64,000 nucleotides of DNA from Arthrobacter pigmenti (GTDB lineage Bacteria; Actinomycetota; Actinomycetes; Actinomycetales; Micrococcaceae): the NCBI RefSeq assembly GCF_011927905.1, contig NZ_JAATJL010000001.1:744001-808000 (forward strand), in the 5' to 3' direction. The first letter of the stretch is position 1. Every line of letters begins with the position of its first letter. This document shows, piece by piece, positions 45,349-54,022 of this stretch. Both the position numbers and the translations under genes were made by a program. The notes beneath the pieces were generated by a model. It made no database searches and had not been told where the DNA came from. It saw nothing but the letters and a program-made list of their open reading frames with translations.

Positions 45349-46641
45349 GTGACCTCATCTCCCTCTGTGACCCAGTCCGTCACCAACGCACCTCTGTCTG
45401 AGGTTGACCCGGAAATCGCCGCGGTCCTTGAGAATGAACTAGCGCGCCAGCGCGACACCCTAGAAATGATCGCATCGGAGAACTTCGCGCCCCGCGCCGT
45501 GCTCGAGGCGCAGGGCTCGGTGCTGACCAACAAGTACGCCGAAGGGTATCCCGGACGCCGTTACTACGGTGGTTGTGAGCACGTCGATGTCGCCGAGAGC
45601 CTCGCCATCGAGCGCGTGAAGGCACTGTTCGGCGCCGAGTACGCCAACGTCCAGCCGCACTCCGGAGCTCAGGCGAACGCCGCAGCGCTTGCGGCCATGA
45701 TCAAGCCCGGCGAGAAGATCATGGGCCTCTCCCTGGCGCACGGCGGGCACCTGACCCACGGCATGAAGCTGAACTTCTCCGGCAAGCTGTATGAGGTCGC
45801 TGCCTACGGTGTGGAGAACGACACCAACCGGCTCGATATGGAGCGCGTCCGCGAGCAGGCAATTGCGGAGAAGCCGCAGGTCATCATCGCCGGCTGGTCC
45901 GCCTACCCGCGGCACCTCGACTTCGCAGCCTTCCGGTCGATCGCTGACGAGGTTGGCGCCCTGCTGTGGACCGACATGGCTCACTTCGCCGGCCTGGTAG
46001 CGGCGGATCTGCACCCGAGCCCGGTGCCGCACTCCGACGTCGTCACCTCCACCGTCCACAAGACGCTCTCGGGACCCCGCTCGGGAGTGATCCTGGCCAA
46101 GCAGGAGTGGGCGAAGAAGCTCAACTCCAACGTATTCCCGGGCCAGCAGGGCGGGCCGCTCATGCATGTCATCGCGGCCAAGGCCACTGCCTTCAAGATC
46201 GCCGGCTCCGCGGAATTCAAGGAGCGCCAGGAGCGTGTGCTAGAGGGCGCCCGCATCATTGCGGAACGCCTGATGGGCAACGATGTCACCGAGCACGGTG
46301 TTTCAGTCCTTACCGGCGGCACTGACGTGCACCTCGTCCTGGTTGATCTCCGCCACTCCGAGCTCGACGGCCAGCAGGCGGAAGACCTTCTGCACTCGGT
46401 CGGCATCACTGTAAACCGGAACGCCGTCCCGAACGATCCACGCCCACCGATGGTCACCTCCGGCCTCCGCATCGGAACGCCGGCGCTCGCAACCCGCGGT
46501 TTCGGTGCAACCGAATTCACCGAGGTCGCCGAGATCATCGCGTCGGTCCTGAAGCCCGGCGCCGACATCGAGGCATTGAGCGCACGCGTTTCGCGCCTCG
46601 CCGCCGACTTCCCGCTCTACCCTGGTCACGAGGAATGGTAG
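45349..46641 (+). CDS. glyA: Serine hydroxymethyltransferase
   Basis: This 430-residue PLP enzyme converts serine and THF to glycine and 5,10-methylene-THF. Present are [94 protein letters not shown] (PLP Lys in HKTL) and [12 protein letters not shown] near the end. The start is a GTG at 45349 with CAGGAG upstream. It is preceded by a ZTP riboswitch and followed by a small ORF and folD, forming a one-carbon operon. Confidence 0.97.
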   Translation: MTSSPSVTQSVTNAPLSEVDPEIAAVLENELARQRDTLEMIASENFAPRAVLEAQGSVLTNKYAEGYPGRRYYGGCEHVDVAESLAIERVKALFGAEYANVQPHSGAQANAAALAAMIKPGEKIMGLSLAHGGHLTHGMKLNFSGKLYEVAAYGVENDTNRLDMERVREQAIAEKPQVIIAGWSAYPRHLDFAAFRSIADEVGALLWTDMAHFAGLVAADLHPSPVPHSDVVTSTVHKTLSGPRSGVILAKQEWAKKLNSNVFPGQQGGPLMHVIAAKATAFKIAGSAEFKERQERVLEGARIIAERLMGNDVTEHGVSVLTGGTDVHLVLVDLRHSELDGQQAEDLLHSVGITVNRNAVPNDPRPPMVTSGLRIGTPALATRGFGATEFTEVAEIIASVLKPGADIEALSARVSRLAADFPLYPGHEEW

Positions 46642-46784
46642 AAGACCTCCCGACGGACGCGTTGGAGTCGGCTGCGGCCGCCTCGAGCGCGTACGACATC
46701 CCCACTGACGAATGCTGCTTCACAGGCTGCTGTGAGCGCGGCAAAGCCTTCTTGCTCGAACAGTTGGATAAAGGAGCCGCGTAG
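46635..46784 (+). CDS. 49-codon Cys-rich small ORF between glyA and folD
   Basis: The ATG at 46635 overlaps the glyA stop by 7 nt, and the TAG (46782-46784) abuts the folD ATG. The product begins [20 protein letters not shown] and continues [20 protein letters not shown] and LEQLDKGAA. It has four Cys in nine residues (CCFTGCC), an acidic N-terminal half and G/C-rich third positions like a real gene. The folD ribosome site AAAGGAG lies inside its last codons, so the three genes look translationally coupled. I do not recognise a family; the Cys cluster suggests metal or Fe-S binding or redox activity. GAGGA is directly against the ATG, so initiation may be by coupling. Confidence 0.62.
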   Translation: MVEDLPTDALESAAAASSAYDIPTDECCFTGCCERGKAFLLEQLDKGAA

Positions 46785-47678
46785 ATGAGCGCACAGATAC
46801 TTGACGGCAAGGCCACCGCAGCAACGATCCGAAGTGAACTGGCGGATCGGATAGGCGCGCTCAAGTCGAAGGGAATCACGCCCGGCCTGGGTACGGTCCT
46901 GGTCGGCGACGATCCCGGAAGCCACACGTACGTCACAGCTAAGCACCGCGATTGCGAGCAGCTCGGCATCAACTCAATCCGGCGGGATCTTCCCGGGGAC
47001 ATCACCCAGGAAGATCTCGAGAAGGTCATCGATGAACTGAATGACGACGACGCCACGACCGGCTACATCGTCCAGTTGCCATTGCCGCCCCACCTGGACG
47101 AGCACGCGATCCTCGAGCGGATGGCCCCGGGGAAGGATGCAGACGGGCTGCACCCGACCAACCTGGGCAAACTCGTGCTCAATGTCAAAGACCGGCTGGA
47201 TTCCCCGCTGCCCTGCACCCCGAACGGCATCGTGGAGCTCCTGCTGCGTCACGATATTCACCTCAAAGGCAAGAACGTCCTCGTGGTGGGCCGTGGAGTC
47301 ACGGTGGGCAGGCCGCTCGGGTTGCTGCTGACCCGCAAGTCGATCAACGCCACGGTCACGCTCGCCCATACCGGCACGGTTGACCTGCCGAGGCACTTGG
47401 CCGTGGCCGACGTCGTCGTAGCCGCCGCAGGAATGCCGGGCATGATCACCGCTGAGCAGTTGAAGCCGGGGGCTATCGTGCTCGACGTCGGCGTCACCAG
47501 GGTGATCGACTCGGACACCGGCAAGGCGAAGCTGAGCGGAGACGTCGCGAAGGACGCCGCGGAGGTTGCCGGTTGGCTGTCGCCAAACCCGGGTGGAGTA
47601 GGCCCGATGACCCGGGCGATGCTGCTCTCGAACGTGGTGGAAGCAGCCGAACGGCAGGCAGGCATCAGCATTCGCTAG
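46785..47678 (+). CDS. folD: Methylene-THF dehydrogenase/methenyl-THF cyclohydrolase
   Basis: This 297-residue bifunctional enzyme interconverts 5,10-methylene-THF and 10-formyl-THF. Diagnostic are [20 protein letters not shown] (catalytic Tyr and Lys), [46 protein letters not shown], the NADP loop [16 protein letters not shown] and the C-terminal [16 protein letters not shown]. It starts immediately after the small Cys-rich ORF, with AAAGGAG upstream. It takes methylene-THF made by GlyA and feeds PurN, PurH and PurU with 10-formyl-THF. A strong hairpin ends the operon. Confidence 0.97.
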   Translation: MSAQILDGKATAATIRSELADRIGALKSKGITPGLGTVLVGDDPGSHTYVTAKHRDCEQLGINSIRRDLPGDITQEDLEKVIDELNDDDATTGYIVQLPLPPHLDEHAILERMAPGKDADGLHPTNLGKLVLNVKDRLDSPLPCTPNGIVELLLRHDIHLKGKNVLVVGRGVTVGRPLGLLLTRKSINATVTLAHTGTVDLPRHLAVADVVVAAAGMPGMITAEQLKPGAIVLDVGVTRVIDSDTGKAKLSGDVAKDAAEVAGWLSPNPGGVGPMTRAMLLSNVVEAAERQAGISIR

Positions 47679-47689
47679 AAAAAGTACGA

Positions 47690-47737
47690 CGACGACGGCC
47701 GCCACCTTCATCGCGAAAGGTGGCGGCCGTCGTCGTT
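47690..47737 (+). terminator. Perfect 20-bp stem terminator after folD
   Basis: ACGACGACGGCCGCCACCTT (47690-47709) pairs with its exact complement (47718-47737), loop of 8 nt, 11 nt after the folD stop. The outer stem is the ACGACGACGGC motif found throughout the window. No U-run follows. Confidence 0.88.
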
Positions 47738-47803
47738 CCCCGCTTGGAAGCTACTCCAGTACCGAAGGGAGAATGCGGACGTTCGCCGTCCTCATTAATA
47801 AAT

Positions 47804-47821
47804 GATTGGCTTTTACCAATC
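47804..47821. promoter_or_regulatory. Operator-like dyad and leaderless promoter of the ABC operon
   Basis: GATTGG, six bases, then CCAATC (47804-47821) lie 25-42 nt before the GTG start, over the expected -35. TAGTCT (47834-47839), 6 nt before the GTG, is a plausible -10, so the mRNA may be leaderless. The regulator is not encoded nearby. Confidence 0.5.
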
Positions 47822-47845
47822 GCAGAAATCCTCTAGTCTGATCTG

Positions 47846-48787
47846 GTGCCCAACCAAACTATTCCGGACTACGTCATCTCGGCTGAGAAACTGACCAAGC
47901 ATTATGGCGACTTCGCTGCGGTCAACAACATTTCCTTTGACGTGCCGGCAGGGGAGTCGTTCGGCCTGCTCGGTCCCAACGGCGCCGGCAAGTCGACCAC
48001 CATGAAGATGATCGGCGGCGTCTCGCAGCGCACCTCCGGCAAGCTCACGATCATGGGCCTCGATCCGGAGCAGCACGGTCCTGAGGTCCGCGCGCACCTT
48101 GGGGTGGTGCCCCAGCAGGACAACCTCGATGAAGAGCTGCGCGTGCGCGACAACCTGCTGGTGTACGGGCGCTATTTCGGACTGCCAATGAGCTATTTGA
48201 AACCCAAGGCGGATGAGCTCCTCGAATTCGCACAGTTGACGGACAAGGCGAAGGCCAAGGTCGATTCCCTTTCCGGAGGTATGAAGCGCCGCCTGACGAT
48301 TGCGCGTTCGCTCATCAACGAGCCGAAGATCCTGCTGCTGGACGAGCCCACTACTGGCCTGGACCCGCAGGCCCGCCACATCCTGTGGGACCGCCTGTTC
48401 CGCCTCAAGGAGTCCGGCGTTACCCTGATCCTCACCACCCACTACATGGATGAGGCCGAGCAGCTGTGCGACCGCCTCGTCGTTGTCGACAAGGGACAGA
48501 TCATGGCCGAGGGATCGCCTGCCAGGCTCATCCGGGAGCACTCAACCCGTGAGGTGCTTGAGCTGCGCTTCGGGTCCGAGCGTAACGCGACCGTCGCCGC
48601 TGACCTGCAGGGCATCGGCGACCGGCTGGAACCCTTGCCCGACCGCGTCCTGATCTACACCGAAGACGGTGAAGCGGCACTCGAGCAGGTCACTGCCCGC
48701 GGGCTGCACCCCATCACCTCGCTGGTGCGCCGGTCCTCGCTCGAGGATGTCTTCCTGCGCCTGACCGGTAGGAGCCTCATTGACTAG
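47846..48787 (+). CDS. ABC exporter ATP-binding protein (DrrA/NodI type)
   Basis: This is the 313-residue ATPase of a type-5/ABC-2 exporter. Walker A is GLLGPNGAGKST (about residues 40-51), the Q-loop is LGVVPQQDNLDEE, the signature is DSLSGGMKRRL, Walker B is ILLLDEPTTGLDP and the switch His is in LILTTHYMDEAEQ. A C-terminal regulatory extension (about 225-313, ending SSLEDVFLRLTGRSL) is typical of DrrA/NodI. It starts with GTG at 47846 and overlaps the first permease gene by 8 nt. It would drive export of a drug, lipid or polysaccharide; the substrate is unknown. Confidence 0.93.
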   Translation: MPNQTIPDYVISAEKLTKHYGDFAAVNNISFDVPAGESFGLLGPNGAGKSTTMKMIGGVSQRTSGKLTIMGLDPEQHGPEVRAHLGVVPQQDNLDEELRVRDNLLVYGRYFGLPMSYLKPKADELLEFAQLTDKAKAKVDSLSGGMKRRLTIARSLINEPKILLLDEPTTGLDPQARHILWDRLFRLKESGVTLILTTHYMDEAEQLCDRLVVVDKGQIMAEGSPARLIREHSTREVLELRFGSERNATVAADLQGIGDRLEPLPDRVLIYTEDGEAALEQVTARGLHPITSLVRRSSLEDVFLRLTGRSLID

Positions 48788-49658
48788 CCAACGCACGGGC
48801 AACCCGGACACAAGCACGACGACCGCGGTGCCCACCCTTAAGGCACACTCACCCACGGTAGCGGCGCAGCGGGCCCGTAAGTTCGGTTCCTGGTACTACG
48901 CCGAGCATGCCCTGAAGGTCATGAACGGCTATCGCTGGACCCTGCTCGCCTACAGTGTGGGCAACCCGGTAATGTACCTCTTCGCAATGGGCGTAGGCCT
49001 GGCCACCCTGGTGGACCAGAACAGTGCGGAGGCCGCCTTCGGAGGGGTCAGCTACCTTGCCTTCATCGCACCGGCCCTATTGTCCTCGGCGACCATCATG
49101 GCGGCGGCCACGGAGTTCACGTATCCGGTGATGGACGGATTCAAATGGCGCAGGGTCTATTACGGGCCGCACGCGTCCCCGCTTGCCGTTCATCAGATTG
49201 TCAACGGCTACATCATCGCGATCGCCATCCGCCTGTTCCTGATGTCCGCGATTTACTTCGCCATCGTCGCACTGTTCGGCGCCTCGCCGTCGGCATGGGG
49301 TTCAATGGCGATCGTCGTCGCCGTCCTCTGCGGTCTGGCCTTCGGGCTGCCGCTCATGGCCTACTCGGCCAGCATCAAGGAGGACAAGGGGCAGTTCGCG
49401 CTGGTCATGCGCTTCATCGTGACGCCGTTGTTCCTGTTTTCCGGGACGTTCTTCCCGCTTGAGACGCTCCCTGTCTTCCTGCGCTGGATCGGCTGGATTT
49501 CACCCCTATGGCACGGCACGGAGCTGGGCCGGGTGCTCACGTACGGCTACACCGAGCCGATCTGGCTTTCAGTGATCCACGTCCTGTACCTGATCGGACT
49601 GGCCCTCGTCGGTTGGATCCTCGCCCGCCGCATCTACGAACAGAGGTTGGGCCAGTGA
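48780..49658 (+). CDS. ABC-2 type exporter permease, subunit 1
   Basis: This 292-residue membrane protein has six hydrophobic segments. Family features are WTLLAYSVGNPVMYLFAMGV in TM1, YLAFIAPALLSSATIMAAAT, and the FIVTPLFLFSGTFFPLETLP segment with PLWHGTELGRVLTYG at the end, matching DrrB/NodJ-type permeases. The start is a TTG at 48780 inside the end of the ATPase gene; the stop overlaps the next permease start (GTGA). It probably pairs with subunit 2 as a heterodimer with the ATPase. Confidence 0.9.
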   Translation: MTSQRTGNPDTSTTTAVPTLKAHSPTVAAQRARKFGSWYYAEHALKVMNGYRWTLLAYSVGNPVMYLFAMGVGLATLVDQNSAEAAFGGVSYLAFIAPALLSSATIMAAATEFTYPVMDGFKWRRVYYGPHASPLAVHQIVNGYIIAIAIRLFLMSAIYFAIVALFGASPSAWGSMAIVVAVLCGLAFGLPLMAYSASIKEDKGQFALVMRFIVTPLFLFSGTFFPLETLPVFLRWIGWISPLWHGTELGRVLTYGYTEPIWLSVIHVLYLIGLALVGWILARRIYEQRLGQ

Positions 49659-50488
49659 GCAAGGTACTGACCACACGGGACTATCAACTAACCACCCGGA
49701 ACCGTCCGTTCAGCGCCCTCTATGCGCGCAACGCAAAGGCCGTAATCAGCCGCGGTCTCATGGCAACCAAGAGCAGCAACTGGATGATCATGGTCTCAGG
49801 GTTTTTCGAGCCGGTACTGTACCTGGTCTCAATGGGTCTGGGCCTGGGCGCACTGGTGGGCGCCGTCGTCGGACCCGGTGGTGAGGAGATCAGTTACGCC
49901 GCCTATATCGCGCCGGCTCTGCTGGCCGTGTCAGCGATGAACGGTGCGGTTTATGACTCCACCTGGAATGTGTTCTTCAAGATGAACTTCGCGAAACTGT
50001 ACCAGGGGATGCTCTACACCTCGCTGGGCCCCCTCGACGTTGCGATCGGGGAGATCTTCCTGGCGCTGCTTCGCGGTGCCCTGTATGCCACGGGCTTCAC
50101 GGCAGTCATGGGCATGATGGGTCTGATTACCACGCCGTGGGCCCTGTTGATGATTCCGGCGGCGGTGCTGATCGCGTTCGGATTCGCGTCCTTCGGCATG
50201 GGTATCACCAGCTACATGAAGACGTTCCAGCAGATGGACTGGATCAACTTCGTGATGCTGCCGATGTTCCTGTTCTCGGCCACGTTCTATCCGCTGAGTG
50301 TGTACCCTGAGCCCATCCAGTGGTTCATCCAGGCACTTCCGCTGTGGCACGGCGTCGAGCTCCTGCGGCAGATCAGCGTTGGCATCTTCACTCCGGCAAC
50401 GGCAATCCACATCACCTACTACCTGGTGATGATCCTCATTGGGATGGTGCTCACGACGACGAGGTTGCGGAAGCTGTTCCTGAAATAG
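49655..50488 (+). CDS. ABC-2 type exporter permease, subunit 2
   Basis: This 277-residue permease is paralogous to its upstream neighbour: GFFEPVLYLVSMGLGLGALV in TM1, YAAYIAPALLAVSAMNGAVY, FVMLPMFLFSATFYPLSVYP and LPLWHGVELLRQISVGIF. The GTG at 49655 overlaps the previous stop by 4 nt; frames opening earlier are not homologous. Two different permeases with one ATPase suggest a heterodimeric channel. A VOC gene follows after 58 nt. Confidence 0.91.
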   Translation: MSKVLTTRDYQLTTRNRPFSALYARNAKAVISRGLMATKSSNWMIMVSGFFEPVLYLVSMGLGLGALVGAVVGPGGEEISYAAYIAPALLAVSAMNGAVYDSTWNVFFKMNFAKLYQGMLYTSLGPLDVAIGEIFLALLRGALYATGFTAVMGMMGLITTPWALLMIPAAVLIAFGFASFGMGITSYMKTFQQMDWINFVMLPMFLFSATFYPLSVYPEPIQWFIQALPLWHGVELLRQISVGIFTPATAIHITYYLVMILIGMVLTTTRLRKLFLK

Positions 50489-50546
50489 GAGAGGTGCTGT
50501 CCGGAACGGTCTTTCCGCAGCAGGTCTGTGGGCAGATACTGGAACC

Positions 50547-50906
50547 ATGATCGGAAAATGGCACGCCACTGTCTTTGACTGTTCCAATACGGACCAGCTC
50601 GCTTCGTTCTACGAGGACATGCTTGGGATGATCCGCGTCCAACACGACGACGACGGCTGGATCACCATCGGTGACGCCCCGGACCGTCCGGCCCTGGCCT
50701 TCCAGAGAGTGGAGGAATACACTCCGCCGAAATGGCCGGGCCAGGACATCCCGCAGCAGGTGCACCTCGACATCCGGGTGGAGGACCTCGACGTTGCCGA
50801 GCAGAAGGTCCTCGCGCTGGGAGCCACAAGCATGGACTCCGGTACGGAGGCCTTCCGGGTTTACCTCGATCCGGCAGGGCACCCGTTCTGTCTGGTCCGC
50901 TGGTGA
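50547..50906 (+). CDS. VOC-family (glyoxalase/bleomycin-resistance-like) protein
   Basis: This 119-residue vicinal-oxygen-chelate domain protein has the paired beta-alpha-beta-beta-beta modules WHATVFDCSNTDQLASFYED (first) and QVHLDIRVEDLDVAEQKVLA (second, with the HLDI His), ending YLDPAGHPFCLVRW. Most single-domain members dimerise; activities range from drug sequestration to isomerases or dioxygenases. Location after an exporter operon hints at detoxification, but that is inference. Confidence 0.88.
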   Translation: MIGKWHATVFDCSNTDQLASFYEDMLGMIRVQHDDDGWITIGDAPDRPALAFQRVEEYTPPKWPGQDIPQQVHLDIRVEDLDVAEQKVLALGATSMDSGTEAFRVYLDPAGHPFCLVRW

Positions 50907-50920
50907 GTCATTAAAAGCGC

Positions 50921-50980
50921 ATCGACTCTCCAATAGATGACCGTTTGAGCCCTCAAAGGGTCATCTATTGAAGAGTCGAT
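50921..50980. repeat. 60-bp near-perfect palindrome between convergent genes
   Basis: Left arm 50921-50949 and right arm 50952-50980 are complementary over 29 bp with two mismatches and a 2-nt centre. It sits between the VOC and sortase stops, so it can act as a bidirectional terminator, but the length and low GC are unusual here. Confidence 0.85.
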
Positions 50981-50993
50981 TGGGTAGAACCCG

Positions 50994-51671
50994 CTAGAGA
51001 ACCAGCGTTGCGAAGATCACGTAGTTGTCGTCGAACAGCCCCGTCGCGGGATCGTAGCCGTCGCAGGTGATGAGACGGATCTCGGACTCCGGCGTGTAGC
51101 CGTAGACGGTAGCGGTGGGGAAATCATTCTTCGGGTACTGCTCGCCGCGGGTGACCTCGAACGTCGCGGTGGAACCGTCCGCCCGCAACACGTCAATCCG
51201 GTCACCTGGCTTCAGACTGCGAAGGTCGGCAAAGACACCCGGTCCACCGTCCGTTGCGTTGACGTGGCCAAGCAGCACGGAAGGGCCGCGTTCGCCCGGC
51301 GTGGGTGACTGGTTGTACCAGCTCGCCGGTGCTCCCGGACCGTCCGGCGGGACCTCAAGCGAACCGTTCTCACGGATGCCCAGGGACAGCAGCTCGGAAC
51401 CGGCGCCGATCGAGGGGATCGTGAATGACACGGGCTCGGAGGCTTCCATCACCGGCGGAAGGGAATCAGCAGGCGCAGGCTCGGCGGCCGGCGTTGTTTC
51501 CGCTACCGACGGAGTGGGGGACGCTGGAGCGGACGTGGCGGGCGCCGTCGTCGTACTGGGCGCTTGCGCGCCGTCACTGCCGGGTGTGCTGCCGCAACCG
51601 GTCAGGATAAGAAGGGCGGCCGCCGCAGAGACTGCAAAGCCTCTGCGGCGGCCGTTGTTCGAGCTGATCAT
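50994..51671 (-). CDS. Class F sortase
   Basis: This 225-residue exported protein has a lipoprotein-like or uncleaved N-terminus (AAALLILTGCGSTPGSDG), then an Ala/Pro/Thr-rich linker (about 30-75), then the sortase barrel. Catalytic His is in VLLGHVNATDGG and catalytic Cys in IRLITCDGYDPATG. After the Cys the sequence runs LFDDNYVIFATLVL; in relatives I know, an Arg often precedes the Asp-Asn, so the catalytic Arg seems absent or shifted. It follows the CHRD-protein gene by 16 nt on the same strand, an arrangement typical of class F sortases and their substrate. Whether it also serves the LAQTG protein at 35.6 kb is unlikely but open. Confidence 0.86.
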   Translation of the reverse strand: MISSNNGRRRGFAVSAAAALLILTGCGSTPGSDGAQAPSTTTAPATSAPASPTPSVAETTPAAEPAPADSLPPVMEASEPVSFTIPSIGAGSELLSLGIRENGSLEVPPDGPGAPASWYNQSPTPGERGPSVLLGHVNATDGGPGVFADLRSLKPGDRIDVLRADGSTATFEVTRGEQYPKNDFPTATVYGYTPESEIRLITCDGYDPATGLFDDNYVIFATLVL

Positions 51672-51687
51672 GAAATCAGATCAGTCC

Positions 51688-52464
51688 TTAGTTGTTGCCG
51701 CGGCGGCGAACAACGTAGGTGCCACCTGCTGCTGCAGCGAGAACCAGGCCACCACCGAGGGCGATCATGCCCAGGTTGGAGCCGGTCTGCTGCTCTACAC
51801 CGGTGTCAGCGCCACCCTGAGGCATTTCGCCCATCTGGGAGAGAGCCAAGGTGCCACAGAGTGCAGGTGAAGTTGCACCCAAGGGCAGGCTGTCGTCAAG
51901 GTCGCTCGGGGATGTGAACACTTCCTCGCTCACGCCGGCAGTTGCGGGATCCAGGCCGTGGACAACAACGACAGCGGTCCCGGCAGCAAGTGCGTCCAGG
52001 GTCTCTGCGTTCATCTCAAAGGTGCGCTCAACAGTGTACGAGGCACCCTGGCCGCCGAGGGTCAGGTCAAGACCTGCAGCCGGGCTGGTGTCACCGCTGG
52101 TGCTCAGCGTGGTCAGGATTCCGCCGTAGAACGGAGCTCCGTCAGTGGTGGAGACGATGCCGTCACCGTTTTCGTCAGCGGCCGCGGTGGGGCAAACGCC
52201 CTGAGCTCCACCGTGGATGTGCTGAACGTGGGGGTACACGGTTTCCGCATCCAGCATCGCGGCGAGGCCGGACACCTCCAGGTAGACCGTGGCCTGCTTG
52301 TCGTTGATGGTCACCGTGATGTTGCCGGAACCCGTTGTCCCGTTGAGCTGACCCAACTCCGAGGTGTAGGTGCCGTTTGCATGGTTTGCCATCGCAGGAG
52401 CGCTTCCAAGGGCAACCATGCCCAATGCGAGAGCGGGAACTGCGAGGAGAGCCTTCTTGTTCAT
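51688..52464 (-). CDS. Exported CHRD-domain protein with C-terminal anchor
   Basis: This 258-residue protein has a signal peptide (MNKKALLAVPALALGMVALG then SAPAMA-NHAN). The CHRD domain (about residues 30-160) shows YTSELGQLNGTTGSGNITVT, the HVQHIHGG turn and LEVSGLAAML. The C-terminal part has MPQGGADTGVEQQTG, a hydrophobic helix and RRRGNN, a sorting-type tail but without a canonical LPXTG; GGADTG may be the class F recognition site. ATG 52464 follows GGAGG; a longer frame to 52512 is unlikely. It is co-transcribed with the class F sortase that follows. Confidence 0.9.
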   Translation of the reverse strand: MNKKALLAVPALALGMVALGSAPAMANHANGTYTSELGQLNGTTGSGNITVTINDKQATVYLEVSGLAAMLDAETVYPHVQHIHGGAQGVCPTAAADENGDGIVSTTDGAPFYGGILTTLSTSGDTSPAAGLDLTLGGQGASYTVERTFEMNAETLDALAAGTAVVVVHGLDPATAGVSEEVFTSPSDLDDSLPLGATSPALCGTLALSQMGEMPQGGADTGVEQQTGSNLGMIALGGGLVLAAAAGGTYVVRRRGNN

Positions 52465-52645
52465 GATTTCCTCCGTTGTGCGAATGGGACGCGTGCCTTC
52501 AAAGCCACGCATAACCCTAGTTCGACGTGCGGTGGGTCACGGATGGGTGTGAATTGAATTAAAGTTTCCTGAGTTCCCGCAGGGTGGGTTTTCGCCGGTG
52601 GTGGAAGGCGGCAACGGGTGCAGGCTTCTTTGCGACAATGGAGGA

Positions 52646-53137
52646 ATGCAACCACTGGGAACTTCTGGAAAGCCCGCGGGCAAGGGCCTGAGCCTGCGGA
52701 TGGGCAGCATTGGAATGGCCATCATGCTGGTGGTCTTCCTTGTGGCCGTGGTCTTCGCGGCGAATGAGAACGACGTCGTCGGCTGGCTTGTGGTGATCAT
52801 TTCCCTCGGATGGCTGCTTATCTTCAGCTTCGTGGTCTTCACCCTGCGTTCGGCTGCCCGCAAGGCGGGTGCCCGGATCGAGGAGTTCAACCGTGCTGCC
52901 GGCGGCGGCATGGCTGGCCCGGGTTCCTCCCCCCGTTCGTCGGCGATGCGGGATGAGAAGCTGGACCACAGCTTCAAGATCGTCCAGGTGCAGGCGAGGG
53001 TTATCCGCGATCATCTGGGCAAAGACGAGGGCATGGTGGACCGCGCAATCGAGACCATCGAGATCACCTCCCACAACGCGCGCAGCATGATGAAGAACAA
53101 CGACGACGGCCCTGTCGAGGGCACGGTCGTAGATTAG
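52646..53137 (+). CDS. Small two-helix membrane protein with coiled C-terminal domain, unknown
   Basis: The protein has about 163 residues. Two hydrophobic segments (about 23-40 and 47-67, MAIMLVVFLVAVVF and WLVVIISLGWLLIFSFVVF) are followed by a soluble, charged, helix-rich tail of about 90 residues (LDHSFKIVQVQARVIRDHLG, VDRAIETIEITSHNARSMM). I do not recognise the family. GGAGGA lies directly before ATG 52646; GTG 52598 is an alternative with 16 more residues. It is upstream of the exonuclease III gene by 36 nt, same strand. Confidence 0.72.
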   Translation: MQPLGTSGKPAGKGLSLRMGSIGMAIMLVVFLVAVVFAANENDVVGWLVVIISLGWLLIFSFVVFTLRSAARKAGARIEEFNRAAGGGMAGPGSSPRSSAMRDEKLDHSFKIVQVQARVIRDHLGKDEGMVDRAIETIEITSHNARSMMKNNDDGPVEGTVVD

Positions 53138-53173
53138 CCGCTGGTCTCTGACCCCTCCGGTAAGGTTGATTGG

Positions 53174-54010
53174 GTGAGTTTGGCACCAACCCCTGAGAGC
53201 ACTAAGCACCCTGATGCCCTGCGCGTTGCCACGGTGAACGTAAACGGTATCCGCGCCGCCTACCGGCGGGGGATGCAGGAATGGCTCGCTGCCCGGGACG
53301 TCGACATCCTGTGCCTGCAGGAGGTGCGTGCGCCGGATGAAATAGTGCGGGACCTCCTCGGTGATTCCTGGCACATCGTCCACGCGGAAGCAGCGGCCAA
53401 AGGACGCGCGGGTGTGGCCATCGCATCCCGTACGGCTCCCATCGCCACGCGCGAGCACATCGGTGACGCATACTTCGCCACCGCGGGCCGTTGGGTGGAA
53501 GCCGACTTCGAGTTCGACGGCGCGAAGGTCACCGTTGCCAGTGCCTATGTCCATTCCGGTGAGGCGGGATCGCCGCAGCAGGAGGACAAGTACCGGTTCC
53601 TCGACCTGATGACGGCACGCCTTACGGACCTGCGCGGCACACGGGACCACGCCCTTGTGGTGGGAGACCTCAACGTCGGCCACACCACCCTGGACATCCG
53701 TAATTGGAAGGGCAATCTGAAGAAGGCGGGCTTCCTGCCCGAGGAACGCGCCTATTTCGATCACTTCTTCAGCGAATCCGTCGGCTGGGTGGATGTTCAC
53801 CGCACCCTTGCCGGTGAGATGGACGGCCCGTACACGTGGTGGTCCTGGCGCGGCAAGGCATACGACAACGACGCCGGGTGGCGCATCGACTACCACCTCG
53901 CCACCCCGGAACTTGCAGCATCAGCTCTCCACGCCGTCGTTGACCGTGCCCACTCGTGGGAAGCCAGGTTCTCGGACCACGCCCCGCTCGTCGTCGACTA
54001 CAAGCTTTAG
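53174..54010 (+). CDS. xth: Exodeoxyribonuclease III (AP endonuclease)
   Basis: This 278-residue exonuclease-endonuclease-phosphatase-fold enzyme acts in base excision repair, cutting at abasic sites and trimming 3' ends. Motifs are VATVNVNGIRAAYRRGMQEW, DILCLQEVRAPDEIV (metal Glu), GRAGVAIASR, VASAYVHSG, VVGDLNVGHTTLDIRNW (Asp and Asn), AGWRIDYHLATPEL and RFSDHAPLVVDY (catalytic Asp-His). The start is GTG 53174. It lies 12 nt upstream of trpS and is probably co-transcribed. Confidence 0.94.
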   Translation: MSLAPTPESTKHPDALRVATVNVNGIRAAYRRGMQEWLAARDVDILCLQEVRAPDEIVRDLLGDSWHIVHAEAAAKGRAGVAIASRTAPIATREHIGDAYFATAGRWVEADFEFDGAKVTVASAYVHSGEAGSPQQEDKYRFLDLMTARLTDLRGTRDHALVVGDLNVGHTTLDIRNWKGNLKKAGFLPEERAYFDHFFSESVGWVDVHRTLAGEMDGPYTWWSWRGKAYDNDAGWRIDYHLATPELAASALHAVVDRAHSWEARFSDHAPLVVDYKL

Positions 54011-54022
54011 GACCGCACCAAC

